From Hofstenia miamia (taxonomy: Eukaryota > Xenacoelomorpha > Acoela): 64,000 bases of DNA. The notes under the pieces were generated by a model. It was not told where the DNA came from, made no database searches, and worked only from the letters and a program-made list of their open reading frames with translations. Shown piece after piece: positions 46,070 through 59,500 of the stretch (the stretch's first letter is position 1; each line of letters starts with the position of its first letter). The stretch lies in assembly GCA_004352715.1 (NCBI GenBank), contig SCFE01000053.1, positions 1,362,530-1,426,529 of the forward strand. Reading direction: 5' to 3'. The position numbers and the translations under genes are program-made.

Positions 46070-46375
46070 TTAAAACATCGCAGAACTTATGTAAACAAAT
46101 TTGGATCTTTGAGTATCATCAGATAACATTTCTAAGAACCCAGACAATTTTAACTGGCCAACATATCGAAAAGGGACGTTTGTACGATGATTAATCATGA
46201 AGTATTGACTACTAGATCCTTGATGAGAAGCAGAGTAACCGAAGACAACCAAAACAATACTGTAAAAATCAATATGGAACAATATCAATACATTGAATGA
46301 GCTACAAATCCTAAAAATGAGTATATTGAGTCCTTTTACTATATAATTGTTTATTTTTGTAATTGTCGATAAGAC
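46070..46375 (-). CDS. Possible 3'-terminal exon of an unidentified gene
   Basis: A strong acceptor (TATATAATTTTTTTCAG) precedes a frame of 101 codons open in phase 0 up to a TAA at 46070. Two overlapping AATAAA signals follow about 36-45 nt later (46034-46025, minus). The product has one hydrophobic, probably membrane-spanning stretch near residues 15-45 (ILIFRICSSFNVLILFHIDF then YSIVLVVFGYSAS), then a polar end with NHRTNVPFRYVGQLKLSGFL and a DDTQRSKFVYISS tail. I do not recognise the family; a receptor-type C-terminus is possible but not shown. It would lie on the same strand as, and inside the putative upstream intron of, the muscleblind-like gene. It could also be chance: the frame extends upstream without ATG. 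Confidence 0.3.
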   Translation of the reverse strand, partial: VLSTITKINNYIVKGLNILIFRICSSFNVLILFHIDFYSIVLVVFGYSASHQGSSSQYFMINHRTNVPFRYVGQLKLSGFLEMLSDDTQRSKFVYISSAMF

Positions 46376-46609
46376 CTGAAAAAAATTATATACAGGGGTA
46401 CGTATAAAAACTGCAGGTGTGTATCGAAAATTTCTGAAAGGGGAGGTCCCAATTGTCGTGCTCACACATGCATATATGATAAATAAACCAAAAAGACAGA
46501 CGGAGGTAATAAGAATAACATGAAATACTAGTTTTTTTGCACTTTATGTCAAACAAAAAGACTTTACATGAATATATCGATCATATAAGTATGAGAAATT
46601 GGCCTGCCT

Positions 46610-46655
46610 CCAGAGGGGGCAGCCGCAACGGCCCCTTTCTAAATACGCCCCTGAT
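46610..46655. mobile_element. Solo hAT-like terminus
   Basis: On the minus strand CAGGGGCGTATTTAGAAAGG followed by a GC-rich part resembles hAT MITE ends in this window (CAGTGGCGTA...). No partner end or target duplication found. Confidence 0.3.
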
Positions 46656-46714
46656 AAAAAGTTAAAGAAATTATATTATAGTATTGGTTCAGCGTCTTGT
46701 TATTCTATTTTTCC

Positions 46715-46718
<4 letters not shown>

Positions 46719-46753
<35 letters not shown>
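46719..46753. repeat. (AT)n microsatellite
   Basis: About 35 bp of alternating T and A. Confidence 0.95.
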
Positions 46754-46755
<2 letters not shown>

Positions 46756-46756
<1 letters not shown>

Positions 46757-47985
46757 ACAATACAGACGCATAGGTATCATTGCTAAATGTGATATATTTG
46801 ACGTAATCACTGTTTTGCGAGAAACTGATAATCTCAAGGATCATAGAGGTCGAGGATCTTAATTAAGTCACCCGTTTACACTGGAATTAGATTGGATAGA
46901 AAGGATTGATATTTTTGTATGTTCTGTCGAAATAAGCACAAATTGCAAGTAAGTGATAATTAGAACGGGTTTTGGATTTTGAGCGATTGCGCGATATCTA
47001 TAAATAACGGCTTAGAATGAGTTTGTATATTGAATTAAACAAATCAGTACTCTGCTACTAAACATAATTGTAAATTATAGATGCCAGTCAATAAATAATT
47101 ATATTTCAAACTAATACCTCCATTTAAAATTTATAATCATTTAGACTGACATATTTTCTTAAAATTTATTATCGTTTATGTTATGAAATAACAATGCCTC
47201 ACTACGAACTCCCGTATTCTTCGAACATACCACAGCAATTCCGTCGTAAAAGCACAAATATTCATAAAAATTGAATTTTTTATTATTTGCAATGAAAAAT
47301 TGAACCATTAAAGCAAATAGTTGGAACTGGCCGATCAGAATTTAACATTAAACTGCTCAGGAATTTGAAAATTTTAAGTGGTTCTTGAAAATTTTTTTTA
47401 TGGTCTTTAAAAAAATTTACATCCTTATATCTCAAAAACTAATAAAGATATCTAAAATCTAAAAGCCCCACGGGATAGAAGAGGTTCCTCTTTCTTTTTC
47501 GTTCTTAAAACACAATCTGGCACTGTCCCATTAAAGCGTCGCGAGTTCCGACTTTGCGTATGGCCGGCATTAATAACATAGCACATGCATTCATCATTTT
47601 AAAATTATAGATTTTTTCTGGGTGGATTTTGAGTAATGAGTAAGGTATAAAAGAAAGATTGCATATAAAGACGCTATATCAAAAATTCGATTGTTTAAAA
47701 ATAGAAAATTCCTATAGCAGAAAGTTTCATGCTATTTGAACTTTTCTCCAGATCAAAGAATAGCACTTACAACCACCGGAGACATAAAGAAAAATCGATA
47801 ACATCAAATGATCACTGCATGCAAAAGTCAATAAAAGAGCTGGAGCGGCATTTGCCGTTTTTAACTTTTTACTTCAAAATACGTCCATATTCCAAAATGG
47901 CTACATGCCACACCAAAATTTTAATCGACTTATAACCTATCAAATATACAACTAATTGCATATTATATATATATATATATGTGTG

Positions 47986-48029
<44 letters not shown>

Positions 48030-49819
48030 CATGTATATATATATATGTGTGTGTTTGTGCGTGTGTATATAACTTCTTTATTTAGGCAAAGTGCTAAAAA
48101 AGCTATAGAACAGACCGAAATCATTCTCTGTACCCTTCAACCCGCCAAAAACCTGTTTGCTTAATCACTACTGAATGGAGGTTAGCTATAATAGGTTAAG
48201 ATAATAGAATGAGTAAAATGGTTATGGTGAAGAAAAATTCAGATGAAATTTGCCCTATATTCATATATAATATAACGACACTTCTAGGGTTGAAATTCTG
48301 AATTAATATTTGAGAACGATACAATGTGATGAGATGAATCTTAAAGGAAATCTTAAAAATATGCAATGCGGTAAAAAAAATTCGTACATTTCTACAATGG
48401 ACACATTAAATAAGCTTCAGTAACAGTTAATCAAACAATGTAACCATATTAGTATATAAAAATTTAATTTCGCATAATTAAACACGAATTTTAAAAGAAA
48501 CATGTGTTGATAACAACTCTTCCATTAATAATGCCAGTAGATAAAATTGTAATATAAAAAATTCATCGCCTATCAAAAAGGCACGCATGCGCGATTTATT
48601 AAATTATTCATTGATGGGGTTAGAGCGGAGGAAATTTATGCATTAAATATGAGGAAAATTATGGTTAGTGAGAAATGCTGTGAATACAAAAATCATTTGC
48701 TTTATATTAAATACACTTCCATTCATTCCAAACACATGCAACAGTAAATGATATAAAATGGCATTAGCTCTTGTAGTACAATTATGTGACTCATCACTTA
48801 CTTTTAATTATAACTACTATGTTCTTATATTTCGCTAAATTTTTATGTATAAATATCGCTGAACAAATTTTGCATATTCATATAACATGGTTTTCCAAGT
48901 TCATTTCTAGGAATTGGCGAGGCATACCCCTTCGAAAACAAACTTTCCATGAATAAGATTCATTCTGTATTAAAATACTACACGGGTCTTTAGGTGGCCA
49001 AAATGTTCAGAGAAAGATTTCTCGGTAGGATGCGGCTTCAGTGTCACAGCATACCACCGGTTGCGACAGGAAAATCCTTCCACCGGGCGAATGAAAGTTT
49101 AGGGCGTGCTTAATTGTTGAATTCGATTGATTTACCTTTCATTAATTAAACTACACTGTTCACAAATTTAGTAATTCAGTGCATATGGCTACAAAGTTTT
49201 CTCTCAGTTGATTATTAAGAATTTGTAATGCAGGCTTAAGGCTGACTGTGACTTCATTTTCACGGCGTACGATCGGTCATTGCTTTTAGTAAGAATAACA
49301 CGGCTGCGAAACATACATCGCAAGAAAATCCTATATTCCTAATGAGCAACTTGAGAATATTGTAAAGCCCATTATATAGGTAGAAGGGCACGAAATGCAA
49401 TAAAAATTGGCCAGTTGCGAGGCATTAGATACCAACCACAATATCGATAAATGCTTATATAGAGAACCACGTATTCTCAGAAAAGAATTCAACATTTTAA
49501 TTGATTTTATAAATTTCCCTTTTATTGGGATCAGACTTTGGAATTTCAAAGAGAATGAATTTGTTATAAAATTTTGTCTAAATAATTCATAGACCATTCA
49601 AAGACAAAAAATACGTAATTAATCAATGAAAGCATGTTTGTAGAAATTACATTTCAATATTGTTTGGTGATTACAATAATTGGAACAAATGTGTCAGATC
49701 GCAAATTCCAGTGAAAATAAATTGCTCGCCCACACATTTAATAAACAATAACTTTGATGCGCATTTATTAATTTTTTTTGAAAAATATTCTTTATGAATG
49801 TTAATGGATTTTGGTCATT
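46756..49819. other. Long non-coding interval
   Basis: No gene supported. A compound (AT)n/(GT)n microsatellite spans about 47963-48064. Patch 48975-49115 is GC-richer (CACCGGTTGCGACAGG and neighbours) without a usable frame. Confidence 0.35.
47963..48064. repeat. Compound (AT)n/(GT)n microsatellite
   Basis: About 100 bp of TATA, TGTG and ACAT units. Reading frames across it (Tyr-Ile repeats) are artefacts. Confidence 0.95.
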
Positions 49820-50006
49820 AAAAAGAGTAGGGCATACAGGAATTTCTGATGGGGCGGGGGAAATCTTAGTGGTGTTCAAGGTAAGTGATCACTAATATGA
49901 CAAAATCTTCCAGTGACATTAAAAATATTTTATATTTTTTTAAGAATGATAATTTTTAAACAAGAAAATGAACTTGTTCCTTACTGGATACGCCACTAAA
50001 AATGGG
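49820..50006. mobile_element. hAT-type MITE, copy 3 (degraded)
   Basis: The element runs about 49828-49998. The left end TAGGGCATACAGGAATTTCT followed by GATGGGGCGG aligns with the CAGGAGCGTAAACAGGATTT end of copy 1 (17167-17377), and the right end, reverse-complemented, TAGTGGCGTATCCAG aligns with its CAGTGGCGTAAGCAG end. Flanks AAAAAGAG and AAAATGGG agree at 6 of 8 positions, compatible with a decayed target duplication. At 171 bp it has lost part of the middle. Confidence 0.6.
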
Positions 50007-53000
50007 CTAGTAAACGGGATCTCAAACACAGAATTCACTTGGAAGTAAAACAATTGTAATAACTAAAAGATCTGATGTTGAAGAATATTATATATAATGT
50101 ATAATACTGAAAATATTTTTCGTAGAATCAAAATTTAATTGTGGATAAAAATTGGAAAGAAATTTCATCCTAAATTAATTTTAGAAGCAGGTGATTTTTT
50201 TTAATAAGGTAGACAATTTTTATTGAATTTTCTAATGGAAATTGATAAAGTTTTTCTAATTTATCCCCCGAAGGAGAGTGCAAGACGAGTAAATGTGATT
50301 TATCAGAATTCGGTACTAAATGGTATGTAGGTGACAGTATTGTAATCTTTAGCAGCGCATTCGTCAGAAGCACAGTCGGTAGGCACTTAAAAATTCTGAA
50401 GAGGTTAAATTTAATTATCTTAAACAAGAGAACATAATAGAATTGGAATAGCATCGTTATTAATTCTCCATAGTTTTAAATATATTACTAATATTCCAAT
50501 GTGTGTTACAGAGATGTAATGCAGAACAAGAAAGCGATAATAAAAATTTTACTACAAATACTTACAATTCAATAAGTTTTTCCTAATGATTCTGAGTGAA
50601 TATACTTTCATGCAAAACGAAATCGAACGATTAAATTTATACCGCAGTTTCTTAATCCTCAAACATAGTAACTAAGCTCATTTCAAACGTGATTTCACAC
50701 AATACTAACGTTTAACATAGACGCGAGACGAAAATTCCAAAACCGCCCCGCACAGAGATAGACATATGATGAAAACTGCGACCCAAGACCGGCCATTTGA
50801 ATCAATGCAAGTATGGCCCACTTTATGATCATTACTAAAAAATTCTCATATTTTTAAGTTTGATAGGCCAAAGTTAGGTATCTTGGAAACTTATAATAAA
50901 ATCTAAACACTGAAATTGGAAAACTATAATTGAATTCTAATAGGTTCATTTGTGTCCACTTTTGTATAATCGGAAGCTTTGTTAAAATTGTGACCGATGT
51001 CTTCTGTCCATTCTTCCAATAACGCTGCTGAAATCATCCACAATTTCGAGATCTGCCCACGCTCGCCTCCACATTTCACATTTTCAGCAATTGTAATTGT
51101 TAGTCTTTAGCAATATACAAACAAGCAGTTTGTCAAATTTATATTAACTGAAGCAATACGTTCGAGTGATTTCAATCTTTCTACAACAAACCGACTTCAA
51201 TGAAAAGTGGCGATGAGAACAGTCTGGCTTTAAACCCCATAAAATAATTTTGGGCATTAATATTTCAACAGACCTCGCTTCTTGGATTCCGCATCCAAGT
51301 TTGAGCTAACTAAACATTATATACAGGCTTTGACGTATTCATTACTAAAATGATCTAAACAGGCAAGAAAAGTCGTATTTTAAATAATTGATATAAAATA
51401 CGTCTTCTTCCTTAACATATTTTTAAAATGGCATTAATTTTTTTTAAATTTCTCCACACATAAAACAAAAACTGATTGTATTGTTATAAATGTGTCTATC
51501 TAAAGAGCAGAGAAAACATCGTATCCGTAGGATGAATGTTAAGCTGCAAAGATCAAGTTTGATAATAAATCATATGAAATCAATGGATAAAATTCATATC
51601 CACTGGTATAAAAGCTCAACAACTCTTACGACTGTATGAAATTTTACTTCTTCATCTCGTTTCATATGTAACGAATACAAACAAAGTTAAAATGACATAA
51701 ATGAAATGAGGTGATAAACACTTCTATTCTCTTTTATGCTTTATTGAACTACTTTTAAAAAATCGCGGCTATTTGACAAAGTCTTTGCGCACAAAGCATA
51801 AAATAAGAATTTATAAAGCATTCCGAGAAAAGAGAGTAGAAGCTAATATTAAATATTCTGAAAACAATGTAATCTATCTCTTTTATATCGCTACTAAACA
51901 ATAGATAAAACAATGCCACCAGATTTCAGTTGCAGCTAACTCCACTATTAATCCAGAAATATATATTCTCATACCTCAATTACTCCGCATCAACGGGGCC
52001 AGTGTAACAAAGAAAAGAAATGAAATCCTCGAATCGACAAAATTATTCGATGGTTTACAAATCATTTAGTGGCTTTGACAAATATATTCATTCCGAAATT
52101 GAGGTTGCTCTAGTTATTGCTCTGAGTATCACTTCTTAGAGAATATTATGCTATATGATGTAGCTGCTAGCCTCCAAATTAGAAGTTCCATTTAATAGTG
52201 ATTACTCAACATTTGCTATCGCAAAAAAAGCGCAATGCTAAAATTGAATTGACTTCTAATGAAAGATTGCGTCGTGTATTTCAATTTTGAGTTTCTTACA
52301 TACACAACAGCAAGCATTGTTCCAGGCGTAGCAAAATTTCGAGTTTTGAAGTTGCGATTAATGAAGAAACTGAAAATTAAAATATTTTTTTTCGTTCAAT
52401 TGCGAGTTGAATTAACTCGAATTCGACTTCTTACATTCATAAATACACTGTACTCGAATAACTTGATCGTACATCCTCTTGTGATGGTTTTTACCCATTT
52501 TATGAACGACTTCTTTGGAAAAGTCTTTGGATAGATGCTGATGTTGAGTGGTAATTTTGAAGAAAATTTAAAATTTTTTTACATTAAGTTAAAAAATGCA
52601 TGCATTGATATTCTCATTGAAATGATTCCTTGCATATAATACTACTATTCAGGTGCACAGGAATTTTCATGGAATATAAACACAATAGTCAGGGAAACCA
52701 TGCGGAGTAGGAAGATATTAAATAACTCACTGCATGTGCTAAGGTTGGGGTGTATTGTGAAGCTGAATGATTGTTAGAACTTGATAGATAAGGAGCTCGA
52801 AACCCCTGTAATTGGATTCTAACTAAATTAAACTTCCCATTGCGCTCAAGCTCTGCTTGGAGATGTGGTGGAGCGTGAAGATATTTACAATTTTCTCTTG
52901 TACAGCGATTCTAAAATAAAGCAAAATGCTTACTAGTTCTAGAAATTTGACGATAGCTTTAATAATACGAAGACATAACAACCCGTTTCCACCCTTGGAC

Positions 53001-56000
53001 TAGCCATTATTCAGATTCTCTAAATTTTCGAAAATGTCCATTGCTATTAGATCAGATCTTCAAATGAATATAATATACTTCACATTACCAGCTTGGAGGA
53101 ATATAAAAAATTAAAAAGATGAATTTAAAGAGACCTTGGAATACAATATTTAGAAAATATTACTTCTTTTATATAAAAATGTCAATTAAATTAATTGAAA
53201 AAGTTTATTATGTTATGTTGAATAATAGTTTCACTACATCCTTACTGTTTTCTTAGAAATTAAAAAATATGTTGGAGCAACATTTATGACAGGCACTTTA
53301 CATAATTACATGAGTAGGAAAAGAAAGAGAGGATCTAATTAGTTATAAAAATTACACAGCTCATGTGTCTGCAATCTACATCTACAAAAAATATTAAAAT
53401 TATATTAATAGTGTACGTGATTAAAGTAATTTTGAGAGAATTTTTTAGTGGGAAATTACATAGAAGTCGCATTTCAATTGAAAATTTGTTTCCTTGCAAA
53501 ATATTGGATACCGGAAACAGTTTGTGTTTGGGAGTTTGCTTTGATGATAATTGTTTAAAAAACAGTATTACAAAGTGTACGTGCAATAAAAAGTGCAAAC
53601 AAATAATTATTTAAAGTTTAAATAGAAGCAAAGATTGATGAGGGCATATTGGGTAAAATTTGAAACCCTAACTTAATACCAATGTAGTTTCAAAGAAAAA
53701 CAATTTTATTTACAGAGTCTCGTATCTTCATTCAATATATGCTGGGAGCCTAAATTAGGCAAAACTACAGGAATCTTAAATGCTTTATTTGCGGTTCATC
53801 AAATATCTGTTAGCATTCAAAAGAAACATATGTTTGCAAAACAAACCATAAAATTTTTTGAAGTCCTGCCTAAGTTTGTCCCACTGCCTTAGTTGAGTGG
53901 GGTTACGGTACTTCTCTAGGCCGATGAGACTCTGAACAAGATTCTAAGCACCTTTGAGATAAACATGCATTTCTGTGTTCTGTAAACAATAATGAAATAC
54001 TTTTATTTGTAAAAATTGAACAATGCGGGACGTTATTTGCTTTCCCCAAAAATAAAAGTTTCACAGTTGTAGGTAGATATTTCCAGAAAACTTAGAATCG
54101 GTAACAATTCATATTTCAAATTGAATCAGATGACTTGAAAAAAAGGAACACAGAATTTTGAAGGGCTCTAGTTGATTTGATATAAGGTTGTAGTTTTACA
54201 TGTTCTCGATGTCTTTAGATTTATAATTTATTAACATTAGACTTCAAACAGCGAATTTACGTCCCCCCGTTTAAAAAAGCAAACAAATTTTAATTACACA
54301 GCTTTCCATCGAATTCAGGTTGAATATTAATAAATAATAGGGTGACGTAAGCAGGAAACTGAAAATTAAATCCAATCTCAACCTTGAAATCAAAGGGAAA
54401 GTGAAAAAAACACAAACCACAAATTTTTAGTTAAATTCTTAAAATAGCTCAGTTCCCTCAATTGCTTCCGTTACTCTTAAACATTTCAACATTGAGGAGA
54501 ATGATGACGTAGTGGATTCTTCAACAGGGTACATTAGGACATCCATTTGCCATTCTATAACTGATCCGCAATCACAACAATGAGCGTATTTTCATTAAAC
54601 ATTACCAATAAAAGACAATCTTCCAAAATAGTCAGTTATAATATTGGATTCTGCATCAGATTCTTACTTAACATTTTAATAAATCTATTTGGGAATAGTA
54701 AATGCCATAAATCATGCACATACACTTACATCCATTGCATAAATCATGTAAAAAGCATTACAAATAACACAATTAGAAATTACCTAGAATTTTGTTCAAA
54801 AATTTTTGCTTAAGTCGAATTTATAAAAATGAGAAAGAAAATCAACTACGAGGAAACCAGTGTTGACTCGCCAGAATTTTGGGATATAACGATGAAAACG
54901 AGTGCAGTTATATTTGAAGAGAGTACAATTTGATAACGAACGATTAAAAAAAACAAAATTATTGTTGTTTACGTTTTCTGAACGATATGGTAAATGGATT
55001 AATTTCAACTACATTCAGTGTGAATTTAGATTAAACTGTACAGAATACTAGTCGTGTTATTGTATTCAAAAATTTAATCGAGTCTCAAGTCAATAGAATA
55101 AATGAACATTTACAGGAATATTTCTTTAATCGAGTGGAAATATATTTCTAACATTGGCTTAATGAATAATTAATCATTGCACATGGATGGAACGTCGAGA
55201 ATATTTCATTAAAAAATTTAATTAGTCCTTATTGTATGTCGAAACTATCCATATCTCTGCATAAATGCACTGTTCAATGCATTAGCAATCTAATCGAAAT
55301 GCTATTTTGACAGGTTATGGAAATCATGCGAATGTATATACTGTGGGGGCAGGGGGCGAGGCTAAAAGTGTGTACTGTCGCCAATTTAATTATTTGTTAG
55401 TGTCGTTTGTTGTTTTACAATTTGCTATGGTCTTCTAATAATAAATTTATTAATATATATATATATATATATATATATGCAATGCACATCCATTAAGTAA
55501 TTGTATTTTTTGAGCGTTGAAGAATATGAATCTATACCGAAATGACGGCACTCTCAGATCTATTACAAAGGTTTAATACAGTATTTAATCGATGATGTTG
55601 AGGCGACTATTCTATAACACATGGTTGTTTGTAGCAACACAATACTTATGCATCATAATTAAAAAAAGCTATGACGAATTTTGAGCGAATTGAAAAGAAG
55701 TGAAATTCACAGAAATCGTAATTGCGCAATGTTACAAACGTCTACAAAAAAAGATATGATTAAGTATTAACATTTCATTGCGCCATATCATAAAAAAAGA
55801 GCAATTGTCACATGATAAAAAAACTGCTATATGTAAATGTATATGCGAATAAATATTACAATATAGGATACTGTGGTGCAGTTAAGAGATAGTATTACTC
55901 TCTAAAGAGATAAATCCATTTGGAATGAAATTTTCTCATACGGAAACGGAAACGGACAAATATGGTTGGAAACGGGACAGGATGCATTACATGACTGGTT

Positions 56001-56088
56001 CAAAAATAGCTTCCCTGTTTCCGACACTGGGCAGATATAATCAGGTATAATGAAATTTCATGTGGGCTTGAGAGAATTATTAAAATAT
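50007..56088. other. Long AT-rich non-coding interval
   Basis: Open frames of 60-95 codons on either strand (for example plus 52259-52534, minus 50454-50170) are AT-driven and carry no motif. (AT)n tract at about 55453-55478. The 50770-50940 part resembles 38650-38830. Confidence 0.4.
55453..55478. repeat. (AT)n microsatellite
   Basis: About 26 bp of alternating A and T. Confidence 0.9.
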
Positions 56089-56546
56089 ATGATCATGATT
56101 AGGAAGAATTAATTCCGGTATTGCCAGAAATGCCGGAAATGCTTGCTTTTTACCAAATAATGCCAGATTCAGTGATTTTTTGATAATTTCGATACCTATT
56201 GTATTTTCATACATAACTTTTATTATGCTTATTTACATTGTGTATTTCGCCTTTTTTCAGAAATAGACAGAATAATACTTGTGGAAACAGTACTTGCAGT
56301 AGTTCGAGGTGTGAAAACTTTATTTAATGTGAAAAGGAAAGCAATTGGTGAAAAAATGTTCAAGATCCTGATGAAATATCGCCCTATACTTTTGCACCCG
56401 CAGCATAGATTTTTCTCAGTTGTCAAAAATGATTTGGAAGACTGTGAATCAACTTTTATTTGAAAAATAAAAATGGCCAAAAGTTTGATAGAAATGCCAT
56501 TTTTTGAAATATAATGCCGGTAAAAATTCTTCCTAATCATGATCAT
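56089..56546. mobile_element. Inverted-repeat element of unassigned class, 458 bp
   Basis: The left edge ATGATCATGATTAGGAAGAA then TT is a perfect inverted match to the right edge AATTCTTCCTAATCATGATC then AT (22 bp), and weaker similarity (CCGGTA, GCC, AAATGCC words) continues inwards. The outermost ATGATCAT is itself a palindrome, so it can be read either as part of the terminal repeat or as an 8-bp target duplication around a GATTAGGAAGAATT terminus. The middle is open on both strands (plus 56281-56463, minus 56561-56229) but matches no transposase I know. Perfect termini suggest recent activity. Confidence 0.7.
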
Positions 56547-59500
56547 TGTTGGCGGACTCAATCTATTACATTAAATTTTAAGTCAACATCTGATACTTTT
56601 CAACAATAATACATCAATATGATTAATTGATTAAATGTAGGCGTACATAAATCACTGGATCACCGAATAGCGCACAAAATGCATGAGAATTTTGCAAAAA
56701 ATGTGTTGGAATTAAGTAAAGACAAGGAAAATATGTAAATTATTTAAATATTACACTCAACGAAAGTGAAAGTAATTATTGTTGAAAACACGAATTTAAA
56801 CTTATAAACTCTCAATGCTTTTTGCTCATTGATGCATGGAAAGCGAATTGGTGTTTGAAAGTCAGGGAAAAGTGCAGCTGTAAATTGCAAACGAAGAGTC
56901 TAGCAAAAGAGTTGCAAAAGCTAATTTCAAAATCTCATCAAAAAGTTTATTTGGTAATTAAGAAATTCTCTTTTAACTAATTGAGAATTCTTTTATCACA
57001 ATCGCTTGAAAATTATTTCTTCAAGTTACACAATTATTCACTACGAGGCGAAAATAAAAATTTCACAGGAGCTATGAAGCAACAAAAAAATCATTTATTA
57101 AAATACAAGTATTTTGGATCTGATTCATAGAATGCAGTGGTCCAGTGCCTCATTCAATGGCTCGAGCATTTCTACTGCATAAATAACGATGAACATTTTA
57201 CACAAAATCGATGCAGTCTTTGAATATGGTTTTCGAGTTAGACTTCAAAAATTTAATATAATTTTGAATGACTAGTGATAAGAAATATTTAATTCTAAAT
57301 GCAAAAAATATTTATGAACCCATTTTATAATGGTTAACCATCATTTGAACTTGAGGAAAAGCCAGTAATACTTCTTTTGAAAACAGTAATCATCAAAAAC
57401 CTTACTCGAAAATATTCTTAATAAACGGGTGAGCAAACGACGATTCTATTTTTTAAAATGTTAGATAACTACAAGAAAGGCATTATTTTGTTCAACACCT
57501 GTTCTCTGTAACATTGAGTTGACTATGATTTAAAATTGATAATAATTCCTCACAACATAAATGTATCTAAGGTTTAACTTTCCTTTTGAAATGTAAAATA
57601 CCTTCTCTATTGGGTCTAAGCCAGGACTTTGATACAGAATTCTGATTGCAAGAACTTGCACTGATCCTGATGTATGATTAGATAAAAAATTACAGATTTA
57701 TCTAGCACTGGATGGAAGCTTCTAAGTATCGTAATAAATAGCGTATTTTTTAGTGGGCTACAAAATCAAAGATATCTACATCGATTCGATGGTTTTCCAA
57801 TATGTTTTTAAAACATTATTCCAAAAAATCACTTGTAGTGATAATGTAGTGTATATTGCAGAATTCTATTCAGTCAATTAGCATGTAATTATTCTTATCC
57901 TAACAGGGTTAACACCAAAGTATGTAAATTAAGGCTTCTGAAAGCCTATACTCAGTGTTCTGTTTGTTGCGTAGTTCCTGCTAAACTGCCAAAGATAAAA
58001 ATTATTAGTTTTGCAACACTTTTGATACAAATGGCAGACGAATGTTATCATTTGAGCGCATTCTGGAAACGGATAACGTCACTATTTGTGTTCATCATAT
58101 CTGAAATCTCCAATTTTAGATTAACGTGCACTCACTCTACAATTCTATCACATTAACTGGGTGTATAATTGTCCTAAATATTTACTAAACACCAATTTAG
58201 ATTTACTTGTAGATCAAATCTAATATCAAAGCAGATTCTGATTTGAAATATTCAGAAAGCGATCATTGAAAATATACGCTCATATCGAATTGTAGCCAAT
58301 AGAACGCCATAAAAAATTAATTGGAATGAATATTAAAATAAGGGATTACATTTGTTAACAAAAGCCGCCATATGATTTTTGTGTAGTTTATTTTAGTTTA
58401 TCCCATCCGATTGGCTCCAAGTATTCGGAATCAAAACTGCGCATCTGTTGAAATTAAACAGGCGTTTTCCAGAAAATAGTTTTTGGTATAAACCAGGCCT
58501 AAAAGTGGGTAGTATTCAAAACTTCAGCCCGTTTTTTTTAATGTCTACATCCAAAACCATTACTTTAGCTAAAACCTTAATCTAGCAAGGGCACCGGACA
58601 TCGACGTGGAAATTTTCTAATCTCTCAAATTGTTAAGACATTTAACGAACTCAAAATTAAACAGAACTCGTTAGTGATACAAAATACAAAATGATTGACA
58701 ACCGGTAGATGTCAAGATTACAGATCTCAGACTACGATATGCAGAAATCTGTGTCAGTTGTGCGTCAACTAAGCGGGTATTATTTACTGAATTGCAAATG
58801 TATATTCAACATGGCGTGTATTTTTCAGAAATACTGACGGATCATAACCTGAAAGTGATATTTGATTGCATTACCATGTAGCTATAAATCACTGCGATAC
58901 AAATTTTTATTAAATGCGGTTTTGAAATTTTGCTTTAATCTGGAACGGATAGTCTGAAAACAGTTAATACCAAAGCAGCATTAGATTGGAAAACTTTTTC
59001 ATTTCAAAAGTGTTTGGCATTGATTTCTCTATTATCTTGATTATTATTGTGAGATTTATTGAGTTAATCAGATGCTGAACTATAAAATTACATTGCCTAG
59101 TGAAATATTAAATACCAATTTAATTGTTGCTCAAACTAAGACGAGTTTATAGCTTTTTTTACCAAAATAGGTTCTGTAGTAAGACTTTGCAGCTTAAAAT
59201 AAAATTGCTGTGAACTACAGGTGATTGCGTTATGTGGCAGTTTTGTAAAATGTTAAAATTAAAAATTAATAAATTGCTTTTCTAAGACGCATGAGGCGAT
59301 AATTAAAGTGCGAAAATATTTCGTTTGATGCAATTGACTCTAAAGTGATTGGTACACTTTCCCAGCCCAGTTGTGTAATTGAACCGGAATCTTTCCATAG
59401 ACAAAATCGACATGTACTTTCATTAAAATACAAGCAAAAAATATGACAATATTTTAAGAGAAACAATTAAATTTCCACACAATGTGGGAACAACTAATAA

